From assembly GCA_035715525.1 (NCBI GenBank), contig DASTLA010000227.1, positions 1 to 12,203 of the forward strand: a stretch of 12,203 nucleotides of DNA, read 5' to 3'. Of this stretch, positions 1 through 6,626 are shown piece by piece (within the stretch, counting starts at the first letter, position 1; each line of letters starts with the position of its first letter). The position numbers and the translations under genes are program-made. This DNA comes from JAHBWI01 sp035715525. Lineage in GTDB: Bacteria; Nitrospirota; Nitrospiria; Nitrospirales; Nitrospiraceae. A model generated the notes under the pieces. That model saw only the letters and a program-made list of their open reading frames with translations, made no database searches and was not told where the DNA came from.

Positions 1-22
1 AAATAATTTTATAGTTCTACCC

Positions 23-50
23 TTGACTTGCCTCGAGGTGGCGCTATCTC
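23..50 (+). promoter_or_regulatory. Possible sigma-70-type promoter of groESL
   Basis: TTGACT at 23-28 is followed after 16 nt by TATCTC at 45-50, a weak -10. An AT-rich stretch at 1-14 lies just upstream and could act as an UP element. Transcription would begin near 57 and leave a leader of about 110 nt before groES. No CIRCE operator (TTAGCACTC-N9-GAGTGCTAA) is visible between 1 and 165, so HrcA control is not supported here. A sigma-32-type promoter with correct spacing was not found either. Confidence 0.35.
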
Positions 51-63
51 TTCCCCGAGTTTT

Positions 64-82
64 CTGCAGGTAATCCTTGCAG
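64..82 (+). promoter_or_regulatory. Small hairpin in the groES leader
   Basis: CTGCAGG at 64-70 pairs with CTTGCAG at 76-82 (seven pairs, one of them G-U) around the loop TAATC. If transcription starts near 57, this hairpin would form at the very 5' end of the groESL mRNA, where it could stabilise the message. It has no U-run, so it is not a terminator. A regulatory role is a guess. Confidence 0.3.
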
Positions 83-165
83 TGGCACGTCGGATCTGAA
101 TTTCCAGCGTACATCACAATCACCATCGGGCTCTGAGGCGCTCGTTACCAGAAGGAGGACAGGGT

Positions 166-468
166 ATGGCTACGGAAGCGAAGGAAAAGAAGTCAACGGC
201 TGCGAAGAACTTTCAACCGCTGGGGGATCGCGTGTTCGTGACTTACACGGAAGAACTCGAGCGGACTGCCGGCGGGATTTATGTGCCGGATTCAGCCAAA
301 GAAAAGCCGCAACGGGGAATCGTCCAGGCAGTCGGCAAGAAGGTCGAAAACGTGAAAGTTGGCGACCAAGTCCTGTTCGACAAATATTCCGGCAGCAAGC
401 TTCGGATCGAAGACGAGGATTGCCTGATCCTGAAGGAAGAAGACATCCTCGGCATTTTCAGCAACTAA
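166..468 (+). CDS. groES: Co-chaperonin GroES (Hsp10)
   Basis: Cytosolic 10-kDa co-chaperonin that caps the GroEL barrel as a heptamer and drives ATP-dependent folding. The 100-aa product has the N-terminal PLGDRV strand (about 18-23), the mobile-loop/roof region TAGGIYVPDSAKEKPQRG and the C-terminal EEDILGIF ending, all standard for Cpn10. A short Lys/Glu/Ala-rich N-terminal extension of about 15 residues makes it slightly longer than the usual 95-97 aa. The ATG is preceded by GGAGG with good spacing (153-157). It lies 52 bp upstream of groEL in the classic bicistronic order. The assignment is secure. Confidence 0.97.
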   Translation: MATEAKEKKSTAAKNFQPLGDRVFVTYTEELERTAGGIYVPDSAKEKPQRGIVQAVGKKVENVKVGDQVLFDKYSGSKLRIEDEDCLILKEEDILGIFSN

Positions 469-493
469 ACGGTCACGCCTTATAATTGACCGT
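469..493 (+). repeat. Inverted repeat in the groES-groEL spacer
   Basis: ACGGTCA at 469-475 and TGACCGT at 487-493 are perfect inverted repeats of 7 bp around an 11-nt centre, starting immediately after the groES stop codon. The centre includes a perfect TATAAT at 481-486. As RNA this is a hairpin between the two cistrons, ahead of the groEL ribosome binding site (AAGGAGG, 508-514). As DNA it could be an operator or an internal promoter element, but no convincing -35 box is present. The function is unknown. Confidence 0.5.
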
Positions 494-520
494 CACCACG
501 ACGACTTAAGGAGGAAGCAT

Positions 521-2161
521 ATGGCAAAGCAACTCATGTACAGTGAAGCGGCGCGCGCTGCCATCCTGAAAGGGGTGAACCAGTTGGCCGATGCCGTGAA
601 GGCGACCCTGGGTCCCAAGGGCCGAAATGCGATTCTCGATAAAAAGTTCGGCGCCCCCACCATCACCAAAGACGGCGTGACGGTCGCAAAGGAAATCGAA
701 CTGAAGAACCCCTATGAGAACATGGGTGCGCAGTTGGTCCGCGAAGTCGCTAGCAAGACAAGCGATACGGCGGGCGATGGAACGACCACCGCTACGGTGT
801 TGGCGCAAGCGATCTATCGTGAAGGCGTGAGAAACATCACAGCGGGCGCCAATCCTATGGAAATCAAGCGCGGCATCGACAAGGCCGTGGAAGCAGTCGT
901 CGCGGAATTGAAGAAGCTCAGCAAGCCCTGTCAGGCGAAGACCGAGATTTCCCAGGTCGGCACCATTTCCGCCAACAACGATAAGACCATCGGCGATCTG
1001 ATCGCCGAAGCGATGGAGAAAGTCGGCAAAGACGGCGTCATCACCGTCGAAGAAGCCAAGTCGATGACGACGTCGCTGGACGTGGTCGAGGGCATGCAAT
1101 TCGACCGCGGCTATATCTCTCCTTACTTCGTCACCAATGCCGAGCGGATGGAAGCTGTGATGGACGAGCCGCTCATCCTCATCAATGAGAAAAAAGTCAG
1201 CAGCATGAAGGATTTGCTCCCGGTCTTGGAGCAGGTGGCCAAGATGGGCAAGCCCCTCGTGATCATCGCGGAAGAAGTCGAAGGCGAAGCGCTGGCGACC
1301 TTGGTCGTCAACAAGCTCCGCGGGACCTTGAACGTATCGGCGGTGAAGGCGCCGGGCTTCGGTGATCGCCGCAAGGCCATGCTCGAGGACATCGCCATCC
1401 TGACCGGCGGCCAAGTGATCTCGGAAGACCTCGGCCTCAAGCTTGAGAACGTCAAGCTCACCGACCTCGGCCGCGCCAAGCGCGTCACGATCGACAAGGA
1501 CAACACCACGATCGTGGAAGGCCATGGTGATCCGAAGAAGATCGAAGGCCGCGTGAAGCAGATCAAGGCTCAGATCGAAGAGACGACCTCGGATTACGAT
1601 CGCGAAAAGCTGCAGGAGCGGCTGGCAAAGATCGTGGGCGGCGTGGCCGTTATCAATGTCGGCGCCGCGACCGAGACCGAAATGAAGGAAAAGAAAGCAC
1701 GTGTCGAAGACGCCCTGCACGCCACGAAGGCGGCGGTCGAAGAAGGCATCGTCCCGGGCGGCGGGACGGCCTATCTCCGCTGCGTAAAGGCGCTCGAGAG
1801 TCTGAAGGACGTTTCGGCTGAACAGAAGGTGGGCGTCGACATCGTGAGGCGTGCCCTCGAAGAGCCGGTCCGTCAAATCGCAGCCAACGCCGGAAGCGAG
1901 GGTTCGGTCGTCGTCGGCAAGTTGCGGGAAGAGAAGAACGCCAATGCCGGCTTCAATGCCGCGACGGATGAATATGTCGACATGATCAAGGCGGGCATCA
2001 TCGACCCGACGAAGGTCTCGCGCACCGCGTTGCAGAATGCAGCCAGCGTGGCGGGCCTGATGTTGACCACGGAAGTGATGATCACCGAGCTGCCGGAAGA
2101 GAAGAAAGAACCGGCCGGTGGACATGCCGGACACAGCCACGGCATGGAAGGTATGTACTAA
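521..2161 (+). CDS. groEL: Chaperonin GroEL (Hsp60)
   Basis: 60-kDa chaperonin subunit of the cytosolic double-ring ATPase that folds proteins with GroES. The 546-aa length is standard for type I chaperonins. The nucleotide-binding motif GDGTTTATVL is at about 85-94, the DGVTVAKEIEL segment at 51-61, and the ATP-hydrolysing Asp in ARVEDALHAT at Asp397 (Asp398 in E. coli). GIVPGGG follows in the second equatorial segment. An AAGGAGG Shine-Dalgarno sequence (508-514) supports the start. The C-terminus departs from the usual GGM repeats: after EEKKEPAGG come three His residues mixed with Gly, Met and Tyr. The stop codon overlaps the end of the opposing GlnE-like gene by 4 bp, and a terminator follows. 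Confidence 0.98.
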   Translation: MAKQLMYSEAARAAILKGVNQLADAVKATLGPKGRNAILDKKFGAPTITKDGVTVAKEIELKNPYENMGAQLVREVASKTSDTAGDGTTTATVLAQAIYREGVRNITAGANPMEIKRGIDKAVEAVVAELKKLSKPCQAKTEISQVGTISANNDKTIGDLIAEAMEKVGKDGVITVEEAKSMTTSLDVVEGMQFDRGYISPYFVTNAERMEAVMDEPLILINEKKVSSMKDLLPVLEQVAKMGKPLVIIAEEVEGEALATLVVNKLRGTLNVSAVKAPGFGDRRKAMLEDIAILTGGQVISEDLGLKLENVKLTDLGRAKRVTIDKDNTTIVEGHGDPKKIEGRVKQIKAQIEETTSDYDREKLQERLAKIVGGVAVINVGAATETEMKEKKARVEDALHATKAAVEEGIVPGGGTAYLRCVKALESLKDVSAEQKVGVDIVRRALEEPVRQIAANAGSEGSVVVGKLREEKNANAGFNAATDEYVDMIKAGIIDPTKVSRTALQNAASVAGLMLTTEVMITELPEEKKEPAGGHAGHSHGMEGMY

Positions 2162-3972
2162 GCGTTTCGTTTCTTCTTCGCTGTCTGAGGCCGGACCGGC
2201 GGTGGCCCCGCCGGTCCGGTCCTTTTTTGCGTTGCTGCCCGGGGGTGGGAGGAGTGGCCGCCTCCCACCGCCAACGCCCTCCGAAGCAGCGTCGATCGGT
2301 CCGCCTCATAAAATAAGGATCGGAACGCCTCATGCACCCCTGCGGTGTGGCGTTTCAGGTCGACTTCAAACGCCCGGAGCGCCTCGGCACGTCGGTCCAC
2401 CCCGTATCCCATACGAATCGCGCACCGCCGAAGCTCTTCGTCGCCTTCCGGCAGAGCGTGGGTTTGCAATTCATGCATCATCTGTAGCTTGTGCTCGACG
2501 TCGCGCAGGAACCAATAGGCGTCGGTCAGACGCTGACATTCATGCGCGGTCATCAGGCCCTCATCGCAAAATCGCTGCAGTGCCCCCACTGTTCTGCGGT
2601 CCAGGATATCGGGCACCCATCGACCGATCAGGACTTGAATGATCTGAACCAGAAATTCGATCTCCCGGATACCGCCCGTCCCGAGTTTGACGTTGCGGTA
2701 TGTATGACCTCGGCCGGCTATCTTGTCGTCGATCATATCCTTGACAGTGCGAACATCGCGGACCATCGCCATCGCACGGTGCTTGGTCACGATGGCGGCG
2801 TCGGGTTCCAGCACGAACGGCTCGACCATCCGGACGAACTCCTCTCCAAGTGCAAAGGATCCTGCAATCGGCCAGGCTTTGAGCAAGGCCAATCGTTCCC
2901 AGAGCTGCCCCCGTTGTTCATAGTACCGGCCATAGGCTTCCAAAGCCCGAGCCAGCTGCCCGACCGTGCCCTCCGCCCTCAAACGTAAATCCACTCGATA
3001 CACCGCTCCCTCGCGGGTCTGCTCGGCGAGCGCCTTGGTCAAATGCCTGGCCAGAATCTCGAAATATTCCTCGTTGGATAGTGAGGAGGACTCGCCCTGT
3101 TTGTGTCCGCGCCCGCCATGGGTGTGGCCATCGGCGGAGGCATAAATGTAGATCAGGTCCACATCCGAGCTGTAATTCAACTCATGTCCGCCGAGCTTGC
3201 CCATTCCGATCACGGAGAATGCCGTCTCCCCCCATGTCCCGTCTGGCTGCCGGTGCATGGGGGTTCCGTACAAGGACTTCAAATCGTAGTCTACGATCTC
3301 ATAGGCCGCATGAATGAGAATGCAGGCCAAGTCGGACAGCGACTCCGTCGTCTCGCTGACGCTCCCGAGCCGCAGCAAATCGCGCACGCCGATGCGCAGC
3401 ATCTCACGCCGTCGCACCCGGCGGAGTACGTCCAATTTAAGTTCGGTGGTCTGGAGCGATCCGAGGCTTTGTCGCATAGAGGCTTCCATGCCTGCCCGGG
3501 TCGGCGGCGTCGAGAGCACCTGTTCCTCTGCCAGCCAATAGACCAACATAGGATCGCGGATGAGCGCGAAGGCCAGCGAGTCGCTGTTGCCAAAAATGGT
3601 GCACAGCAGACCGAGCATTTTAGGTGAAGCCTGCAGGTATTGCAGCAGCGCCGTCCGGTTGGCCGCACCGGTCAGCATCCGCTCCCAGTGGTTCAACGCC
3701 TGGTCGGGATCCGCCGTGCGGGCGATTTCGGCGAGCAGAGCCGGGAAGATCGCGGCCAACAGCCGGCGCTCGTGGGGTTCACCCGCCATGGCTTGAATGT
3801 TGGCGTCCGCCTCGGCAGGCCTGACGATGCCGTAAGGGCTCAGAATACGGGACACCTCGGCGGGCTCAAGGCCGGTCGCGATCAGAATCGGCAGCGGGTC
3901 GGGCAAGGCCACGGCGACGGCCTGCCTGTCGTGGAGGCCTTTTCCGCGGGATTTCGATGGCTTGCTGACCAT
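2158..3972 (-). CDS. glnE: GlnE N-terminal half: glutamine synthetase deadenylylase-like protein
   Basis: The 604-aa protein matches the N-terminal adenylyl-removase half of GlnE, which phosphorolytically removes AMP from glutamine synthetase. Helical residues 85-220 include the family-typical RREMLRIGVRDLLRLG. The nucleotidyltransferase motif GMGKLGGHELNYSSDVDLIY follows at about 256-275, with metal-binding Asp270 and Asp272. The third acidic residue is Asp328 in YRVDLRLR, and KLGTGGIREIEFLVQIIQ lies at about 429-446. Canonical GlnE is about 950 aa with a second, adenylyltransferase half; here the protein ends after the first domain pair with a basic, low-complexity tail (about 571-604). Those last codons cross the groEL terminator and the frame overlaps groEL by 4 bp. 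The start is the only plausible ATG near the N-terminus; no Shine-Dalgarno is present, but a -10 box lies just upstream. Seen: the half-length. Known: the half-domain roles. Inferred: a stand-alone deadenylylase working with the divergent neighbour. Confidence 0.85.
   Translation of the reverse strand: MVSKPSKSRGKGLHDRQAVAVALPDPLPILIATGLEPAEVSRILSPYGIVRPAEADANIQAMAGEPHERRLLAAIFPALLAEIARTADPDQALNHWERMLTGAANRTALLQYLQASPKMLGLLCTIFGNSDSLAFALIRDPMLVYWLAEEQVLSTPPTRAGMEASMRQSLGSLQTTELKLDVLRRVRRREMLRIGVRDLLRLGSVSETTESLSDLACILIHAAYEIVDYDLKSLYGTPMHRQPDGTWGETAFSVIGMGKLGGHELNYSSDVDLIYIYASADGHTHGGRGHKQGESSSLSNEEYFEILARHLTKALAEQTREGAVYRVDLRLRAEGTVGQLARALEAYGRYYEQRGQLWERLALLKAWPIAGSFALGEEFVRMVEPFVLEPDAAIVTKHRAMAMVRDVRTVKDMIDDKIAGRGHTYRNVKLGTGGIREIEFLVQIIQVLIGRWVPDILDRRTVGALQRFCDEGLMTAHECQRLTDAYWFLRDVEHKLQMMHELQTHALPEGDEELRRCAIRMGYGVDRRAEALRAFEVDLKRHTAGVHEAFRSLFYEADRSTLLRRALAVGGGHSSHPRAATQKRTGPAGPPPVRPQTAKKKRNA
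2191..2228 (+). terminator. Rho-independent terminator of groESL
   Basis: A perfect 12-bp GC stem, CCGGACCGGCGG (2191-2202) with CCGCCGGTCCGG (2208-2219), closes a 5-nt loop (TGGCC). It is followed by TCC and then six T residues at 2223-2228, a textbook intrinsic terminator about 30 nt after the groEL stop. There is no matching A-run on the left side, so it should not terminate the opposing minus-strand gene, whose coding frame passes through it. Confidence 0.92.
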
Positions 3973-3980
3973 GGCGCCGC

Positions 3981-4009
3981 ATTATACTGGCGCGTTTCTT
4001 CCGGTACAA
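3981..4009 (-). promoter_or_regulatory. Promoter of the glnE N-half gene, giving a leaderless or near-leaderless mRNA
   Basis: Read on the minus strand, TTGTAC (4009-4004) and a perfect TATAAT (3986-3981) are separated by exactly 17 bp. Transcription should begin near 3973-3975, only a few bases from the ATG at 3972-3970, so the message would have practically no 5' leader. This agrees with the absence of a Shine-Dalgarno sequence. Confidence 0.6.
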
Positions 4010-4025
4010 CGAACACCGCTTGCGG

Positions 4026-4031
4026 TATACT
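4026..4031 (+). promoter_or_regulatory. Candidate -10 box of the ACT-GlnE-like gene
   Basis: TATACT at 4026-4031 ends 8 bp before the ATG at 4040, which would give a leaderless or nearly leaderless transcript. A second TATACT lies at 3983-3988 and overlaps the minus-strand TATAAT, so that site could fire in both directions; it would leave a leader of about 45 nt. No clear -35 box with 16-18 bp spacing was found for either plus-strand copy. Which one is used cannot be decided from sequence. Confidence 0.4.
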
Positions 4032-4039
4032 GCGCTGCC

Positions 4040-6313
4040 ATGCTGACGGCCGACGCCGACCGCGAGCGCATTCTCGCCCTGCTCGCACCTCTGTGTCAGG
4101 ATGTGGCACCGGACATCCTCCAGGATTTCGTCACTCGGATGGACCTGGACTATTTCTCCGCGTTTGCTCCCCAAACTGTCGCGGAGCACGTCAAGCAAGC
4201 CGCCGCGCTCACACCGGATTGTCCCTGCCAAGTCTCGATCGCCGACGCCTCGGATGGCCGTTCGACGATTACGGTCGTGGCCTATGATTACTTTTCTGAA
4301 TTCGCCACGATCTGCGGCCTGCTTTCGGCCTTCGGCCTCAATATCGAGGAAGGCCAGATTTATACGTTCGTCGAAGCCGCTCCGGCGGCTTCGGCTCGCC
4401 TCATGTGGGGCGGAACTCCACGACTTCGCCACAAAGCCCGACCGGGTCTGAGTCGGAAGAAAATCGTCGACGTGTTCCGCGTGCAGCCGGTACGTGGCGC
4501 CTCCTTTGGCCCGGATGATCGCCGCCGGCTCATCGATGAGCTCACGCATATGATTGCATTGCTCGATGCGGACGAGTTCGACGAAGCGCGACAGGCCGTC
4601 AACCGTCAACTCGTCGAATATCTGGGACAGCGCCGGGCGTCGTTCAGCGGGTTGCTGCATACGGTTCAAATCACCTTCGATAACAGCCTCTCGGCAGCCG
4701 ATACGGTCATGGACATTCAATCGGATGATACGCCGGCCTTTCTCTACGCCTTCGCCAACGCGCTGGCCATGCGTAACATCTACATCGCCAAAGCGCAGTT
4801 TTCGATTGAAGGCGGCAAGCTTCACGATCGGTTCTACGTCCGCAATCGCCATGGGCAGAAGCTGACCGATCCGATGGACCAGCAGCACCTCCGCCTGACT
4901 GCGGTGTTGATCAAACAGTTCACCCATGCCCTGACTTGGGCGCCGGATCCTGCCAAAGCCCTCGAAGCCTTCGATCAGTTTCTGGACCTGACGGTCCAGG
5001 ACAGCAAGGGCAAGGAACAGAGGCAGGCGCTTGCGTTCCTGAGCGACAAGAAGACGTTTCCCCTGCTGGCACAGCTGCTCGGGACGAGCGATTTTCTTTG
5101 GGAAGATTTTCTCCGCCGTCAGCACGGAAATCTTTTGCCGCTGCTTCAAGGCTATCGCGACGCGCCGCTCATCAAACCACGGGCTTTGCTCGGCAAGGAG
5201 CTCGATCGGTTCATGGCCAAGGCGAAGAGCGAAGATGCGCGGAAGGAGGCGCTGAACCGGTTCAAGGATCAAGAACTCTTTCGCATCGATATGAAGCATA
5301 TGGCCGATGCGTCCGGGCTCGCAGACTTCTCCCAAGCGCTGACGGAGCTGGCCGAAGTCATCGTGACCCGCGCCTTGAAAGACTGCCAAGCCAAACTCGA
5401 CAAGCAATACGGCCCTCCACGATCACATACCAAGAAACTCTGTCCGTTCTCGATTTTAGGGATGGGCAAGTTCGGGGGGCGCGAGCTGGGCTATGCCTCC
5501 GACATCGAAGTGCTCTTCGTCTATGGAGGAAGCGGCCGCACCGGCGGCAAGCATACGATCGAGAACAGCGAATATTTCGAACGATTGGCGCAGGAACTGC
5601 TGCAATGGATCGAAGCGAAACAAGAGGGCATCTTCCATATCGACGTACGTTTGCGTCCCCACGGCGGCAAGGGATCGTTGACCAATCCTCTCGACGAAAT
5701 CGTCAGTTATTATAGCGCAAGCGGGCTGGCTGCTCCCTTCGAGCGGCAAGCCATGATCAAGCTTCGGGCTGTAGCCGGCGACGCGACACTCGGCAAGCAG
5801 GTCGAAGCGCACCGAGATCGCTATGTGTACAGCGGCGCATCTTGGGATCTCGCCGCCGCGCTCGATCTACGCCGTCAGCAGTTGAAGCAACTCGTGGAAC
5901 TCGGCACCGTCAATGTCAAACACAGTGCAGGCGGGCTGGTCGACATCGAATACGCCGTGCAATATCTGCAACTGCTGCATGGCCACAAGTATCAGACTCT
6001 GAGGACTTCGAATACCATGCAGGCCTTACTGGCGTTGGTCGAGCGCGGCATCGTCGGCAGGTCGGATGGCGAGCAACTCCGCAAAGCGTACCTCTTCATC
6101 CGGATGCTGATCGACGGTCTCCGGATCGTGCGCGGCAATGCCAAGGATCTCGTCCTGCCGGCGCCGGACTCCGATGAATTTATTTTCCTCGCCCGCCGCG
6201 TGGGATATCAGACGGAAGAATGGCAGGCAGGAGCGAGACACCTCCAGACAGATATCGAGGAGCACATGAGGAAGACGAGAGAATTCTTCGAGAGGATGTT
6301 CGGAAAGTTGTGA
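4040..6313 (+). CDS. ACT-ACT-GlnE-type nucleotidyltransferase (putative glutamine synthetase adenylyltransferase)
   Basis: The 757-aa cytosolic protein joins two ACT-like regions to a GlnE-like catalytic region. The first ACT segment is about 73-147 (STITVVAYDYFSEFATICGL, then VDVFRVQ). The second is about 220-275 (DIQSDDTPAFLYAFANALA, then DRFYVRN), close in style to the GlnD ACT domains that bind glutamine. The nucleotidyltransferase motif GMGKFGGRELGYASDIEVLF is at about 474-493, the third acidic residue is Asp535 in HIDVRLRP, and AGGLVDIEYAVQYLQLL at about 630-646 resembles the GGITDIEF of the GlnE adenylyltransferase half. The second metal-ligand position is Glu490 instead of Asp. The start at ATG 4040 is preferred because the alternatives (TTG 3962, ATG 3971) overlap or abut the divergent gene and lie upstream of the nearest -10 box. 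No Shine-Dalgarno is seen. Inferred: the transferase partner of the neighbouring deadenylylase half, regulated by amino-acid binding. An alternative is modification of another protein such as PII. Confidence 0.82.
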   Translation: MLTADADRERILALLAPLCQDVAPDILQDFVTRMDLDYFSAFAPQTVAEHVKQAAALTPDCPCQVSIADASDGRSTITVVAYDYFSEFATICGLLSAFGLNIEEGQIYTFVEAAPAASARLMWGGTPRLRHKARPGLSRKKIVDVFRVQPVRGASFGPDDRRRLIDELTHMIALLDADEFDEARQAVNRQLVEYLGQRRASFSGLLHTVQITFDNSLSAADTVMDIQSDDTPAFLYAFANALAMRNIYIAKAQFSIEGGKLHDRFYVRNRHGQKLTDPMDQQHLRLTAVLIKQFTHALTWAPDPAKALEAFDQFLDLTVQDSKGKEQRQALAFLSDKKTFPLLAQLLGTSDFLWEDFLRRQHGNLLPLLQGYRDAPLIKPRALLGKELDRFMAKAKSEDARKEALNRFKDQELFRIDMKHMADASGLADFSQALTELAEVIVTRALKDCQAKLDKQYGPPRSHTKKLCPFSILGMGKFGGRELGYASDIEVLFVYGGSGRTGGKHTIENSEYFERLAQELLQWIEAKQEGIFHIDVRLRPHGGKGSLTNPLDEIVSYYSASGLAAPFERQAMIKLRAVAGDATLGKQVEAHRDRYVYSGASWDLAAALDLRRQQLKQLVELGTVNVKHSAGGLVDIEYAVQYLQLLHGHKYQTLRTSNTMQALLALVERGIVGRSDGEQLRKAYLFIRMLIDGLRIVRGNAKDLVLPAPDSDEFIFLARRVGYQTEEWQAGARHLQTDIEEHMRKTREFFERMFGKL

Positions 6314-6543
6314 GGAAGGAGGCGAGCGAAGCTTGGGAAGGCCAATCGAGCAAGGCCCGCAACTGAGCTTTCTCAACTCTACAATAAGTCTTTCCGTGTG
6401 ATCATCAAATCTGTCCAGGGCACATTTGGACGACGGAGTCGTACCATGGAAATGGCCACTGTGCGCGATGCGTGAAATCGCCTCTTCATCCAAACATCCA
6501 TGCCCGACTGCGGAAGCGTTTTCTCGAAATGCGGTCAATCGCC
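6314..6543 (+). other. Gene-free stretch upstream of a sigma-54 promoter
   Basis: No credible coding frame, Rho-independent terminator or RNA gene was seen. It holds a short perfect inverted repeat, ACGAC-GGA-GTCGT at 6430-6442, and a looser one, GTCCA-N9-TGGAC at about 6413-6431. These lie 100-130 bp upstream of the sigma-54 core element, the distance at which bacterial enhancer-binding proteins normally bind. They are weak as binding-site evidence on their own. Confidence 0.4.
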
Positions 6544-6560
6544 TTGGCACTCATATTGCT
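6544..6560 (+). promoter_or_regulatory. Sigma-54 (RpoN) promoter
   Basis: TTGGCAC-N5-TTGCT matches the sigma-54 consensus, with the invariant GG at 6546-6547 and GC at 6558-6559 separated by the required 10 bp. Transcription would start near 6571, about 55 nt before the TTG start of the S24-like regulator. It lies in non-coding DNA and points at the only downstream gene, which strengthens the call. Activity would need an enhancer-binding activator such as NtrC and an rpoN gene, neither of which is in the window. Confidence 0.75.
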
Positions 6561-6613
6561 GTAGAATGGCCTTTGGGACGTTGATCCTCCCTCGACCTAC
6601 CCCGGCAACATGG

Positions 6614-6619
6614 AAGGAG
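6614..6619 (+). promoter_or_regulatory. Ribosome binding site fixing a TTG start
   Basis: AAGGAG at 6614-6619 sits 7 nt before the TTG at 6627. The nearby ATG at 6610 opens only a six-codon frame, ATG to TGA, that spans the Shine-Dalgarno and overlaps the TTG start (CCTTGA). The regulator therefore almost certainly starts at TTG. Confidence 0.7.
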
Positions 6620-6626
6620 TCTCGCC

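Noticed and set aside
1..165. CIRCE/HrcA operator or sigma-32 promoter upstream of groES
   Set aside because: No TTAGCACTC-N9-GAGTGCTAA match exists, and the CCCCGAGT at 53-60 is about 25 bp from the CCTTGAC element, too far for a sigma-32 promoter.
506..2140. A 544-codon open frame antisense to groEL
   Set aside because: It mirrors groEL codon structure, has no ribosome binding site and its translation resembles no protein; groEL on the other strand is certain.
2158..3972. The half-length glnE as a decayed pseudogene
   Set aside because: The frame is uninterrupted over 604 codons, the catalytic Asp pair and conserved GlnE motifs are intact, and a good promoter precedes it, so it looks functional despite missing the second half.
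3962..3973. TTG 3962 or ATG 3971 as the start of the ACT-GlnE-like gene
   Set aside because: They overlap or abut the start of the divergent gene, lack a Shine-Dalgarno, and add 23-26 residues with no domain similarity; ATG 4040 fits the promoter better.
3866..5407. A 513-codon open frame antisense to the ACT-GlnE-like gene
   Set aside because: It is a composition shadow of the plus-strand gene, which has recognisable domains; it also crosses the divergent promoter region.
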